64,000 nucleotides of DNA. Origin: Gibbula magus (lineage: Eukaryota; Mollusca; Gastropoda; Trochida; Trochidae). Positions 11,936 to 22,399 of this stretch are shown in pieces. The stretch's first letter is position 1; each line of letters begins with the position of its first letter. The position numbers and the translations under genes are program-made. The DNA is taken from contig OW388304.1 in assembly GCA_936450465.1 (NCBI GenBank), forward strand, positions 41,664,914 through 41,728,913, given 5' to 3'. A model generated the notes under the pieces. That model was not told where the DNA came from. It saw only the letters and a program-made list of their open reading frames with translations, and ran no database searches.

Positions 11936-12370
11936 TAACTAACGAGCAAAAGAATGTATAACATTCACTTGTTTTCGATTAATTCAATATTTCAAAGAAA
12001 TGAGATGCATGCGATACAATAACACCTTTCAACATGACCCTTACCATGTTTAAAATGTTTTTAATGCGTTCATAACGAGGCACATTTATTGATTTTCACA
12101 TAGCTTGTGTGTTATTTGACAATGAACAGGTTCGTTTTATCCAACTTAATTGTGGGGATTAAATTATTAACATGTTTAATTGTAACTTTTTTCTTTTTTT
12201 TTAAACACATAGAAGTATTCTTTGACTGATTTAATTTGTTTGACAAACTTCCAACACTATTCACTTGTTTAATACGACGTCGAAAACTCGATAAATCTGA
12301 CATTGAAAATGATACATATGATAAATACGCCTGAATGTTATACTTTCTCTTTTGCACGTCAGTTTAGTTA
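11936..12370. mobile_element. MITE family B (GCAAAAGAAAGTATAACA ends), copy 1
   Basis: The left end TAACGAGCAAAAGAATGTAT and the right end ACTTTCTCTTTTGCACGTCA are inverted repeats, and the interior matches the copies at 40.5-41.0 and 56.9-57.4 kb (shared 'ttattgattttcacata' and 'gacattgaaaat'). The element is about 435 bp and encodes nothing supported. The 81-codon minus frame inside it recurs only because the repeat recurs. Confidence 0.75.
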
Positions 12371-12586
12371 GAGTAAACTAATTTTCTGGTCACGGTAGCC
12401 AAGTAGCAATATGTAGGACTTCGGATTAAAACACAATAATGCAGTCAATATTTTAATGGTGATTCAGAAGAAGAAGACAGAAGAAGACATTTCCAGGATA
12501 ACAACTTCATACAACATAATTCATTGTTCGCATCCAGCATTTGGCAATGACAATTTTCAGTAACAAAAATACATTCTAACTATAAT

Positions 12587-13105
12587 TATGTCCCCCGGGA
12601 GCCGTAATTCCGAAATGCTTTCGTGTCCGGGCCATATCACCAAAACCGTTCAATATTGGTTTTTTTTTTTACGAAACTTGGTATGTGGTCTAAACCTAGT
12701 GATGGAGTGGTGCCTTTTGCTACTTAGATTATTCTGATTTTTTCTGGTTGCCAACAGTTTGAACTTAATGCATGTGGGGGTAGGGACCGGCCTCTCAAAA
12801 TCGTTTCAGTATCATTAAATGAAACTAGATATATGTTTAGACTCAATGGTGCGAGCCATTTGCTACTTAAATAATCCTGAATTTTATTCTGGTATCCATG
12901 GAAACAATTTTAACAAAGATGCCAGAAAAGGGACACAATTTGAACTGAGGCTGTGAAAGGTTTATTCTAATAGATTAACCTTTTTTAGTTGTTGTTGTTG
13001 TCTCTGGCATAAATGAAAAATAAGGGTAAGATGACTAGTTTGGATTTAGATTAAGATGAAGTTGGAGCGGGGGACATCGTAGTGCATCACATGCACATGT
13101 TTCTA
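12587..13105. repeat. Possible dispersed element bounded by TGTCCCCC / GGGGGACA
   Basis: The segment begins near ATTATGTCCCCCGGGAGC and ends near GAGCGGGGGACATCGTAGTG, giving short inverted ends. The interior has loosely repeated phrases ('tgctacttaaataatcctga' type), and resembles old, degenerate dispersed repeats of molluscs. Evidence is weak because no second clear copy is in the window. Confidence 0.35.
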
Positions 13106-13137
13106 GTTTTTATTAGGGTTGTTGAACGTTAACATAT

Positions 13138-13285
13138 TCACAGGGGCTGGTAATGCTGAAAACAATACGTCCTAAATAAAAAAAACTTCGTCCTCTGACA
13201 GCTACCTGCATGTTTATAGTAGCTGTCAGAGGACGAAGTTTTTGATTTAGGACGTATTGTTTTCAGCAATACCAGCCCCTGTGAA
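13138..13285. repeat. Long near-perfect hairpin (68-bp arms)
   Basis: The left arm 13138-13205 and right arm 13219-13285 are nearly perfect reverse complements with a 13-bp loop (ctgcatgtttata). The outer ends read TTCACAGGGGCTGGTAATGC and its inverse. It is probably a fold-back MITE. No flanking target duplication was evident. Confidence 0.85.
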
Positions 13286-13330
13286 CAAATTCGAAAATTA
13301 AAACGTTGAAATATCGGTAATATCCCACAA

Positions 13331-13545
13331 GAGGTGCATCGATTGTTTTCTTAGGGGTCATATATGTTATATATATACGTTATATATGGTGTAATTTAAT
13401 CGAGTATTGACTGTCGTCGTAAATTACTATCTTGATGATACTCGACTCAGTATAGTGACAATATAAACGTACAGGTAGTGATTTCTAATCGAAAACCGGA
13501 CAATGCACCGCGATTGACAGGCGTCAATCAGTTGAACGTAAATTT
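13331..13545. mobile_element. Partial copy of MITE family D
   Basis: The stretch matches one half of the elements at 58.5 and 60.6 kb. Shared phrases include 'gtgatttctaatcgaaaacc', 'gacaatgcaccgcgattga' and 'actcgactcagtatagtgac'. Only one end is present. Confidence 0.6.
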
Positions 13546-13554
13546 AGAAGGGAA

Positions 13555-15890
13555 GGGAAGTGTTGAATGTTTAAAAATGTTATTCAGTATTCTATTTACA
13601 AGATATCCATTTAGCGAAAGATGATGTCAACATAATGAGAAATGAATGGGGTCTACAACGTATTATAGCACCTTACACATCAAATGCTAGGGGAGTGGCC
13701 ATGCTCTTCAATAATTATGTAGATCTCACTAGTCATAGAACAATTGAAGATTAAAACGGCAATTTCATTATGACTGACATTACCTTTGAAGAGAAAGGAT
13801 TTGCATTAACATATTTATATGGGCCAAACAATGATGATCCTAACTTCTATATCAAATCATTTGAGAATATATGTTCCTAATGACTCACTTGTAGTAGTAG
13901 GAGCTTGGAACCTTGTCTTAGACCCCTCAGTACATTAAAATAATTACAAACATTTAAACAATCCAAAATCAACGGAAGTGATAGAACACTTACTAAATTA
14001 CAACCTTTTTGATGTATAGTGAGAATTGAATAAAAGTACTAGAAAATATACATGGTGGGGATAGAATCCAAGGAAACAAGCTGGGCTATATTGTTTCTGA
14101 TCTCTCAAGATATGTTTGATTTTACTTATGATGTTGTACCAGGCTATAATACTGACCATTCAGATCATGAACTCAGGGATACTGGGATACTGGAAATCAT
14201 ACACTTCATTACTCCTTAATGCAGAATACAGTAAGAAAACAATAAGAAACTATATTGATCAGAACTATAATAAGATTAAAAAGAAATAAATGATACATTA
14301 TTCCTAGAAAACTTTTCTTATGAAAAACAACCTCTTTCGCTTCTTTTTGGAAAAAATTACAAGAAGACAACAGAATTGGAAATGAAAATAAATGACTGTG
14401 AAGACTTATTAGAAACGATATGCAACATATACATGTAGATGAGGCTACACTATCAGAACTTTCAAAGTACAAGTCGGAATTAAAGAAGATACAAGAGGAG
14501 GAATTAAAAGGTATTCAGATAAGAAATATAATATATAGGAGCAGAAAAACCAACAAAGTACTTCTGCAATCTAGAAAAAAATAACTTTTGGTCAGCAAAT
14601 CGATAAATAATATTGTAACGGACAAAAATGAGGTGATTACAGATAATAATGCTGAGGACATTCTACAGGTCACTATTTTATTATTTTATGATCAGTTAAT
14701 TTCCAAAAATTAAAAACTTAAAATTTGTACTAAATAGGAAATGCTCTTCAAAGTCACTGAATTTAACTGGCACAATATATTAAATGTTTATAGACATGAT
14801 CTGAACGATCTTACACTGCTTGATCTCCGAAAAGGATTCTTGTTTAGAGTCATATGTACTGAAAAGGAATCTGATTGACAATGATTTGTGCAGTTTTTGC
14901 AGTAATTTTTCTGAAAGCATCTGTCATGTTTATTGAAATTGTTGTTAAACCAAACAATATTGGAATGATTCGTTGCCCCATTCTCCATATTATATTATTA
15001 ACTCTCTTGAACTTGCTTTTTTCAAATTCATATGGAATGATAAAAAAGATAAGACAAAAAGAAGCACTTTGGAAAGGTTAAAGACATTGGGTAGATTGGG
15101 GGATTGGGTATGGTTGATGTAAAAGCATTCATTGAAGCTCTTAAACTATCTACCCTCCGACTTTACTGTAAACACAATCATTAAATATCAACTCCTGTAA
15201 TATACCGTATCATGATATTTTTATTGAGCAAATATAGATAAATTATTCAATATTGAAAATCCATTCTGGAAAGATGTTATAAAAGCATGGACAAATTATT
15301 GTAAAAAGTTCAATGTCGAACGTGACGATATTGATGACGTTCTTGAAGAGACACTGTGACTCAACGAGAACTTTAAAAATCCTTACGATGTTATTAGAAA
15401 TTGCGCTAAAAAAAGGTATATTAATAAAAAGACTTGTGAAAATGGTTTTATGCCTTTTGATAAACTTCAGTCAAAATATAAGATTAAAGGTACAATATTA
15501 CATTATAATTATCTGCTTAATATTTTGCCCCCATTGTTGGAAATCTGTTATAAAATGTACAAGAATAATTCCTACTTTTAACTTCTACATCAATATTTAC
15601 CAAAGAAATATTTTGAACTCAACAAAAGGATCAAGACTTTTTTTATTATAAGTTAATTTCCATGAACAAAAAACTTGATATTTGTAATTTTCAATTCATA
15701 TAGACATGGCTTGAAGTATGTAAAACGTATTGATGTTCAATATAGATGTCTTCAAAGAGTTATTTATATTAAAAGACAATTGTTGAGGATGAATCAATGA
15801 TTTATGACAATGATTTATGTAGTTTTTGCAATGATGCTTCTGAGAACACTATCTTGACAAATGACAATGATAAACTGCGTTTTGTTTATG
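13555..15890 (+). mobile_element. Decayed, rearranged L1/Tx1-like LINE pieces
   Basis: 13555-14690 encodes, with many stops, the endonuclease end and linker of an L1/Tx1 ORF2 (LQDIHLAKDD, NEWGL, LTYLYGPNNDD, VVGAWNLVLDP, TWWG), matching the copy at 51.4-52.6 kb. The sequence then jumps at about 14,690 to the C-terminal FYDQLI and knuckle region, so roughly 1.9 kb is missing. From about 14,985 a second piece begins again at the earlier FKFIWNDKKDK region and runs to the knuckle near 15,830. Either two dead copies lie side by side or one was rearranged. All frames are broken, so this is an old insertion. Confidence 0.78.
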
Positions 15891-16094
15891 AAGGATGTTG
15901 GATTTAATCCATCGATATGTATATCATATATACACACATGACCTGTAAAACAGTAGGGGAATAATAAATACATGTAAACAATAATCAATACATCATAAAA
16001 CATCACAAGTTCATACCTCTTAATTAAAGAGATAAATACATTACTTATACATGGTATTAAAATACTACTGCATTAACATGAATTATCCTTTATA
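15891..16094. other. Possible 3' non-coding end of the Gypsy element
   Basis: AT-rich, with no reading frame. It lies downstream of the Gypsy integrase and could hold an LTR, but no matching second LTR was found in the window. Confidence 0.3.
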
Positions 16095-17033
16095 TCATAT
16101 GCTACATAATGTTGCACATGCTTCTACATTATAATTCATAATGCAGTCTATTAAAACACGTAAAGTGGAGCTGGAGTGAAGCAAATTCCTGTGAAGAGTT
16201 CTCCTCCTTCCTTCTCCGTTTTCTTTCGCCAATACATATACTGGTACGGAAGAGTTTGGCTTGTCCAATACAGTGTAAACCTCGTCCTCCCACTTGTCAG
16301 CGATCTTGTGACGGCCATCATATGCAACAATCTTTACCAGGACTCTATCTCCAGTCTCCAAAACTGCTGCTCTTGCCTTATGGTCATAGTGCGTCTTTTG
16401 TCTGTCTTGAACTCTAGTTATCATTTCTGCTGCCAGCTCGTATGACTGCTTTAGCCTGTTCTGCAAAGATTTTGTGTATTTCAGGATGGACAGGGGTTTG
16501 TATGGCTCGATGTCGAGGCCGAACGCTATGTCAACTAGGAGCCTTGGATGCCTACCAAACATCAAGAAAAAGGGAGACTGGCCCGTCGATTCATGCCTAG
16601 TGCAATTGTAGGCATGCACGAGGGGGCCAACATGTGTCTTCCAGTCTCTTTTGCTATCTGGATCCAAGGTTCCTAGCATGTTGCACAGCGTTCTGTTGAA
16701 ACGCTCGCACATCCCGTTGCCCATAGGATGGTAAGGGGTGGTGGTAGATTTGTCAATCTTTAGCAGGCGGCAAAGCTCGGTCAAGAGAGTTCCCACAAAG
16801 TTGGCTCCTTTATCTGAGTGTATTCTTTTTGGCAAGCCATAATGTACCACAAATTTATTGAAGAGAAGCTCAGCCGTCGTCTTTGCTGTAGTATTCTTGC
16901 AAGGATAAGCTTGATCATACATAGTGAAGTGATCAGTGACCACAAGAACATATTGCTGGCCTCCTTTCGATGTTTCTAGGGAACAGAAGTCCATGCAAAC
17001 TAGTTCAAGTGGTTGAGTTGTGTTGATATTCAC
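16095..17033 (-). pseudogene. Ty3/Gypsy integrase core and C-terminal domain
   Basis: About 310 codons. The catalytic core shows the first Asp in VCMDFCSLE, the second in HSDKGANFVG and the Glu in CERFNRTLCNML, so the D,D,E triad is intact. The stretch SPFFLMFGRHPRL follows, then a basic C-terminal domain with VLKPN-like DKWEDEVYTVL. In the family, integrase joins the cDNA to the host genome. The apparent start is only a GTG inside the protein: the true upstream sequence continues in another frame at 17034-17110, across a frameshift in the zinc finger. The piece is therefore part of a dead pol gene. It is followed toward lower coordinates by non-coding DNA. Confidence 0.85.
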
Positions 17034-17800
17034 TAGGGGTGCTCGTCCCGTAGCTGTCTTCCGTTTGATGCAGCGGTCACCGGACTCGTGTGCATTTCAA
17101 CATCTATGGTCATACCAGGCCAGTAGAACCGTTCCCTCAGTAGAGAGAGAGTTCGATCCCTACCTGGATGACCAACGTTATCATGCAAGCTGTGCAGAAC
17201 TGCACCACAACACCTACTAGGTAAGACCAGCTGGAACTGCTCTCCTTGATCTGTCTTCAGTTTTCGGTAGAGGACTCCTTGACGCAACTTCATCTGAGGA
17301 AATGTCTTCATCAAGGCTAGGACAGCGTTGTCTCCCAGATGTTGATTCCTGTCTGGCGAAGTTCCTCTCTCAAGATAGTCCACAATTGTAGCTATTGAAG
17401 GAGCTCGCATCTGTGCCCGTCTCCAGTCCTTGGCATTGTCATCACACTTGTGATCTGGAATGTTGATGTCATCTTCCAACACAACTTGAGCTGACATGGA
17501 AAAACTCTCCACAAGGTTGTCGACTTGAGTTGCTGTGCAGATGGCATTAACAGAATCCATAGAGAGTTCTTCTAGTGGCAGCTTGGCAGGCATCCTTGAT
17601 AGAACTTCAGCATCTATGTTGTTCTTTCTCGGTCTGTACCTGATGCTGAAGTTATACGCAGAAATGGCGGCTAACCAACGATGTCCAGTGGCGTCCAAGC
17701 GTGATGTTGTTAACACAGGTGAGGGGGTTGTTATCTGTGACAACTATGAACTCATGTCAAAACAAGTAGTCATAGAATTTTTAGCTGATCAGGCCTGAAA
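17034..17800 (-). pseudogene. Ty3/Gypsy RNase H end and integrase zinc finger
   Basis: From high to low coordinates the frame reads an RNase H-type end (VVTDNNPL, then LDATGHRWLAAISAYNFSIR and VLSRMP), a linker, and the integrase HHCC region (GVLYRKL, HDNVGHPGRDRTLSLLRERF, YWPGM). The two zinc-binding Cys fall in a shifted frame, marking a one-step frameshift between about 17,040 and 17,110. Another shift lies near 17,700. An in-frame stop occurs at FYDYLF. The RNase H domain is cut at about 17,798 by the repeat-rich insertion and resumes at 19,106. Confidence 0.8.
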
Positions 17801-19105
17801 GGGCCGATGGGCTTATGGCATGGCATGGTGTCCGGCGTTCGGCCATCCGGCCATCCGTCCGTAAACTTTTTGCTTTTTCAACTTCCTCTCCAGAACCAAC
17901 GACTCCACAGAGCTGAACTTTTATGTGCAGACTCCTTGGCCAACGGGGATTCTAAATTGTAGATTTCGTGACCCCATAACATCAAATGGGGTCACAGGGG
18001 TCACATCCTTAATAATCTATTTTCATCTTTTTCTCAAGTTCCAAAAGGTCTAGAGAGCTGAAAAGTTGTGTGCACACTCCTTGGCCAATGGGGATTCTAA
18101 ATTGTAGATAGTGTGCCCCCAAATTGGGTAACTGGGGTCACATCCTTAAAAACCTTTTATTATCATCATCTTCTCCAGTTCCAAAAGGTCCAGAGAGCTG
18201 AACAGTTGTGTGCAGACTCCGTGGCCAATGGAAATTCTAAATTGTAGATAGTGTGACCCCAAATGGGGTCACATCCTTCAAAACCTATTATCATCATCTT
18301 CTCAAGTTCCAAAAGGTCCAGAGAGCTGAAAAGTTGTGTGCAGACTCCTTGGCCAATGGGGATTCTTAATTGTAGAAAGTGTGACCCCAAATGGGGTCAC
18401 AGGGGTCACATCCTTAAAAGCCTATTATCATCATCTTCTCCAGTTCCAAAAGGTCCAGAGAGCTGAAAAGTTGTGTGCAGACTCCTTGGCCAATGGGGAT
18501 TCTTAATTGTAGATTTTGTGACCCCATGACCCCAAATGGGGTCACATGGGTCACATCGTTAAAAACTTATTTTCATCTTCTTCTCCAGTTCCAAAAGGTC
18601 TAGAGAGCTGAAAAGTTGTGTGCAGACTCCTTGGCCAATTGAAATTCTAAATGTTAGATCTCGTGACCCCGTGACCCTAAATTGGGTCACAGGGGTCACA
18701 TCCTTATAAACCTATTTTCATCTTCTTCTCCAGCTCAAAAAGGTCTAGAGAGCTGAAAAGTTGTGTGCAGACTCCTTGGCCAATGGGGATTCTAAATTGT
18801 AGATTTTGTGACCCTGTGACCCCAAATGGGGTCACAGGGGTCACATCCTTAAAAACCTATTTTCATCTTTATCTCAAGTATGTAAAGCTCTAGAAAGGTG
18901 AAATGTTGTGTAGAGACTCTTTGGTCAAAGGTGATTCTTTATTGTAGGATTGGTTACCCTGTGACTTCGAATACGGGTCACAGGGGTCATGATCTAAAAA
19001 CCTTTTTTGCTTGTTAACAATGTATTACTTGAGATAACTTAGATATTCAACCTTAGATAATAAATTAATGAAATCCTGATGAGCTACAGAGCCCATGGCT
19101 CTATT
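17798..19105. mobile_element. Insertion with about 8 tandem ~130-bp repeats, inside Gypsy pol
   Basis: The block splits the Gypsy RNase H frame between WAISEK and FYDYLF. Its left end reads TTAGCTGATCAGGCCTGAAA, followed by runs of 'ggccatccgtccg', which is the look of a repeat superfamily common in molluscs. Its right end carries a short hairpin (AGAGCC-cat-GGCTCT). Between them lie about eight copies of a 110-150 bp unit with 'ccaaaaggtc', 'gagagctgaaaagttgtgtg', 'ccttggccaatgg' and 'ggggtcaca'. A possible duplicated AAAAAT flanks it. The class is not settled; a rolling-circle or other non-autonomous DNA element is possible. Confidence 0.7.
17900..19010. repeat. Tandem array, unit about 110-150 bp
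   Basis: The phrase 'gagagctgaaaagttgtgtg' or a close variant recurs at about 18,055, 18,195, 18,323, 18,460, 18,605 and 18,750, with weaker copies at each end. Units end in inverted 'gtgacccc...ggggtcac' pairs, so each can form a small hairpin. The reading frames within are by-products. Confidence 0.85.
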
Positions 19106-19640
19106 TTTCCGAGATGGCCCACTTTAAACACAGAAAGTCGAGTTTATGTGCACAATAGTTCCTCTTTGACTTGTTCAACCCACGACTTGCATAAGCTATG
19201 ACCCGCAGTTGCCCTGCTTGCTCCGGGTATATAACTGCTCCTAGTCCATGTGCACATGCGTCAACATGTAGCTCAAATGGCTTGGAAAAGTCAACATAAT
19301 AAGTACTGGTGGTGTGAGAAGACGAGTCTTCAGTTCGTCAAAGGATTATTGCTGTTCATTTCCCCACTTCCACTCTGAGCTGTTGGTATGATGCTTGGCT
19401 TTTGTCTTCTTTACTGCTGACTTTGGCATCAGTTCTGACAATGGTCTGGCGATTTTGGCGAATTTTCTGTAATAGCCAGCAAAACCTAGGAATTTCCTCA
19501 CAGCTTCTGGGTTGATTGGTGTTGGCCATTGGGTGTCTTATCCACTTTAGCTGGGTCTGCTTCAATGCCATCAGATGAGAAGATATATCCTACATAGCGC
19601 ACTTTCCTTTACACTTCTTTGAGTTCACAAACCAAAACTG
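19106..19640 (-). pseudogene. Ty3/Gypsy reverse transcriptase thumb and RNase H start
   Basis: The minus strand encodes, across several frame breaks, VRYVGYIFSSDGIEADPAKV (end of the reverse transcriptase), FLGFAGYYRKFAKIARPLSE, a WKWG segment, LHVDACAHGLGAV (RNase H catalytic Asp region) and LKWAISEK. These are the usual Gypsy pol segments in the usual order, and they join in register with the RNase H end at 17,798. The palm with YxDD is not present; the copy is truncated near 19,640. Order and strand agree with the integrase pieces, so this was one element. Confidence 0.8.
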
Positions 19641-19829
19641 TATCGATAACGGTTATCAGACTACAGCGATTTGAAAAATGGAATTTTTTTAAATTTATTT
19701 TTTTAGGACTCGCATTCAAAGGAACATAACTCTGTTATAAATGAAGGTATGTCAAAGTTACTGACTTCAATCTCTTTCTAATAACTAGATTAACAATTCC
19801 ATAACACATCATTATCATATAAAAGTCAT
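19641..19829. other. Left flank of the DIRS insertion
   Basis: AT-rich sequence without genes. It probably belongs to the same dispersed repeat as 24,685-25,470, split by the DIRS element. Confidence 0.35.
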
Positions 19830-20035
19830 TATTATTTAAATACCTATCTGTTGACCAGACCTACTATGCCTTACCTCCTATAGGTAATGCTATTTCAACC
19901 TTAACACAGACGAACTTGAAAGTGGAGTCAGGGATGCGTAAAATCCCTATCTAAGGGCAGGTAAGTCTGCCTGGTCTCGTGACGTCACTACCGGAATAAG
20001 TCACTCTCCTATTTGTTGCAGGGCAAGACAGACGT
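19830..20035. repeat. Left inverted terminal repeat of DIRS element
   Basis: It begins ATTATTTAAATACCTATCTG and runs through 'gacgtcactaccggaataag' to 'gggcaagacagac'. The inverse of the same sequence lies at the right end. The right copy carries about 20 extra outer bases, as is usual for split DIRS ends. Confidence 0.85.
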
Positions 20036-20439
20036 GTTTTGTTCTGTGACTAGGTTTTTGTTAGCGCTTTGTTGCTATTGCTATATATATATATATATCT
20101 GCTTATTTATTTAAGAGATACTTTTCATGCCTTAACTACGTTCGTCGTTAGCAGGTTGTTAGACAATCGGTTTTCTACCAGGTGTTGAGTTACAAGGGGC
20201 CTTGTTGACATGTGCTAGGTGTGGGCTGCTTGGCAGGGTGGTTGCATGCTTTGCCGTACAAGTCGTGTCGCTTGTTTTTCTCTCACCTGCGTCGGGTTCC
20301 TGCTTGGTTCGCACGGTCTAAGTGGACCCTCCGCCAGAACTCTTGTTCGCCTGGGTTTTTTTACTCGCTTCGTCTCGTCTGACTTGCGTAGGCCTACGCT
20401 TGTCATTCGCTCCGCAGGTCATTCGCCTTAGGGTTGATC

Positions 20440-21520
20440 CACTTGACTACGCGTTGTCTTGCGAAGGGTTCGCCAGTTACTTGCTTCGCTAGCTATTCAC
20501 CTAAGGAGGCCTTCTGGCCTGGCTGGCATCTTCTCGCTTGTGACTTGCTTCGTTAGTGACTGGTTTACCTGTCGTTCACTTTGGCTCGATTCTACTTGAC
20601 TCGCATCATCTCGCCTGTGGCTTGCAAAGGTCACTTGCTTCGCTTGTCAATCGCCTTAGGTTCGACACTCTCGTAGGCTTCGTCTGTCATTTGCTTCGCG
20701 AAGCATTCGTCAAGCATTCGCTTCGTTAGTCATTCGCCATAGGTTTGATTCTACTTGACTTGCATCATCTCGACAGTGGCTTGCAAAGGTCACTCGCTTC
20801 AGCTTGTCCATCACCTTAGGCCTGACTATTGCGGAGTTTTCGCCTGTCATTCGCTTCGCTAGGCTTGGCGCATAGGGTTCGCTTGTCATTCGCTTTGCTA
20901 AGCTTTAGTCAAGCAATCGGTTCGCTAGTCATTCGCCATAGGTTTGATTCCACTTGACTTGCATCATCTCGACAGTGGCTTGCAAAGGTCACTCGCTTCA
21001 GCTTGTCCATCACCTTAGGCCTGACTTTTGCGGAGTTTTCGCCTGTCATTCGCTTCGCTAAGCTTCTTGCGTAGGCTTCGCTTGTCATTCGCTTCGCTAA
21101 GCTTTCGTCAAGCATTCGCTTCGCTAAGCTTTCGTCAAGCATTCGCTTCGCTAGTCATTCGCCATAGGTTTGATTCTACTTGACTTGCATCATCTCGCCA
21201 GTGGCTTGCAAAGGTCACTCGCTTCAGCTTGTCCATCACCTTAGGCCTGACTATTGCAGGGTTTCGCCTGTCATTCGCTCGCTAAGCATTCGAGCGTAGG
21301 CTTCGCCTGTCTTTAGCTTCGCTAAGCTTTGTCAAGCTTCGCTTCGCTAGTCGTTCGCCTTTGGTTTGATTCTACTTGACTCGCATCATATCGCCAGTGC
21401 CTTGCAAAGGTCACTCGCTTCAGCTTGTCCATCGCCTTAGGCCCGACTGTTGCGGAGGTTTCGCCTGTCCTGCCTTGCTAAGCATTCGCTTCTGTCTTCG
21501 TCTTAAGCTTGTTTCTGTTG
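20440..21520. repeat. Degenerate tandem repeats in the DIRS 5' region
   Basis: Phrases such as 'cattcgcttcgctaagc', 'gcttgcaaaggtcactcgct' and 'cttgtccatcaccttaggcc' recur about every 200 bp in at least five copies. The region is far richer in GC than its surroundings. It lies between the left inverted repeat and the gag-like frame, so it is probably leader sequence. Short frames within (for example repeated SLAKRM on the minus strand) are by-products of the repeats. Confidence 0.8.
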
Positions 21521-21736
21521 ACTCGCTTGTTCTTTGACATTGACTTTTGTTCTCTTCGAGTTCAGAGCCTCTGCTTTCTGCTGGTTGCCTTGAGTACACT
21601 CACTTGAGCGCTCGCCATCTGCGTTTTCTTGTGAGTCTACTTTTGTTGGTAATTAGCTATCGGAAGGGTTGTTTTTTCTTCGCTACGCTTTTTGGTCACT
21701 CACCTTCTCGCAGGTAAGTGAGTCGCCTACACCGTC

Positions 21737-22330
21737 ATGTACTCCGCTTTTTGTACTAATTGCTGGGGGAGGAAATCTGCGATTAAGGATCCGCACCTTT
21801 TATGTAGGAAGTGCAAGGATCTTTGCGAGGAAGATTATCGTTGTGCTCCTCTCTCCGCCGCTGACTTCCAAGCATATGTGTCGGCTATCCTCAAGTCCGT
21901 CGCCGAAACGTTCCGCTTCAATGAGTAAGAGTCGGGAGGTGTTTCCTTTTTGTCACCCGTCTCAAGAGGAGAGGGTAGACATTGTCCTTACGGGAGGGGC
22001 GGATGAGTTCGACAGGGAATCACCAGTTCTATCTGATTCCGTTAGGGGGTCATGAGATTCGCTCCCCCCCCCCCCCCTTTTCGCTTTCGCGTTCTCGTCC
22101 TCAGACTCGTACTTCGTCTCCACCTTCGTCAACCCTGACCTCCTTCTCGTGTCCGTTAAGGACATGGTCTCTTCTTTGCTGGATACTCGGATGGGTCCGC
22201 TGGCTTTGACTAGTCTCATCACCCCCGCTGCTACGCTGGTTCATGAACCCGATGTGGACTGCGGGTCTCACGGTTCACGTCCCATGTCCTTAAGGCCCTC
22301 TGGGTCCGCTACCTTCCGCACGTGCACCTC
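21737..22330 (+). pseudogene. DIRS gag-like region (broken)
   Basis: A frame opens at ATG 21,737 with MYSAFCTNCWGRK and two CxxC pairs (CTNC and CRKC), followed by FQAYVSAILKSVAETF, and stops at about 21,925. Ser/Pro-rich segments continue in other frames (MSKSREVFPFCHPSQEE and later parts) up to the reverse transcriptase. The position matches the first ORF of DIRS elements, but there is no clear sequence match to a known gag. A long C run at 22,062-22,077 could be one cause of the frame changes. Confidence 0.5.
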
Positions 22331-22399
22331 ACATCCCTTCGCGTCGGGTCACGGTGCTGTCATCCACCCGGGATTCCTTGGCAAACTCGACGGAGTGTG

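Noticed and set aside
17900..19010. Regular repeats that could suggest a CRISPR array
   Set aside because: The units are over 100 bp and similar over their whole length, with no unique spacers, and the window is eukaryotic.
20909..21142. Minus-strand peptide with repeated SLAKRM, resembling a neuropeptide precursor with KR cleavage sites
   Set aside because: It arises from the 'cttcgctaagc' repeat in the DIRS leader, lacks a signal peptide and lies on the strand opposite to the element's genes.
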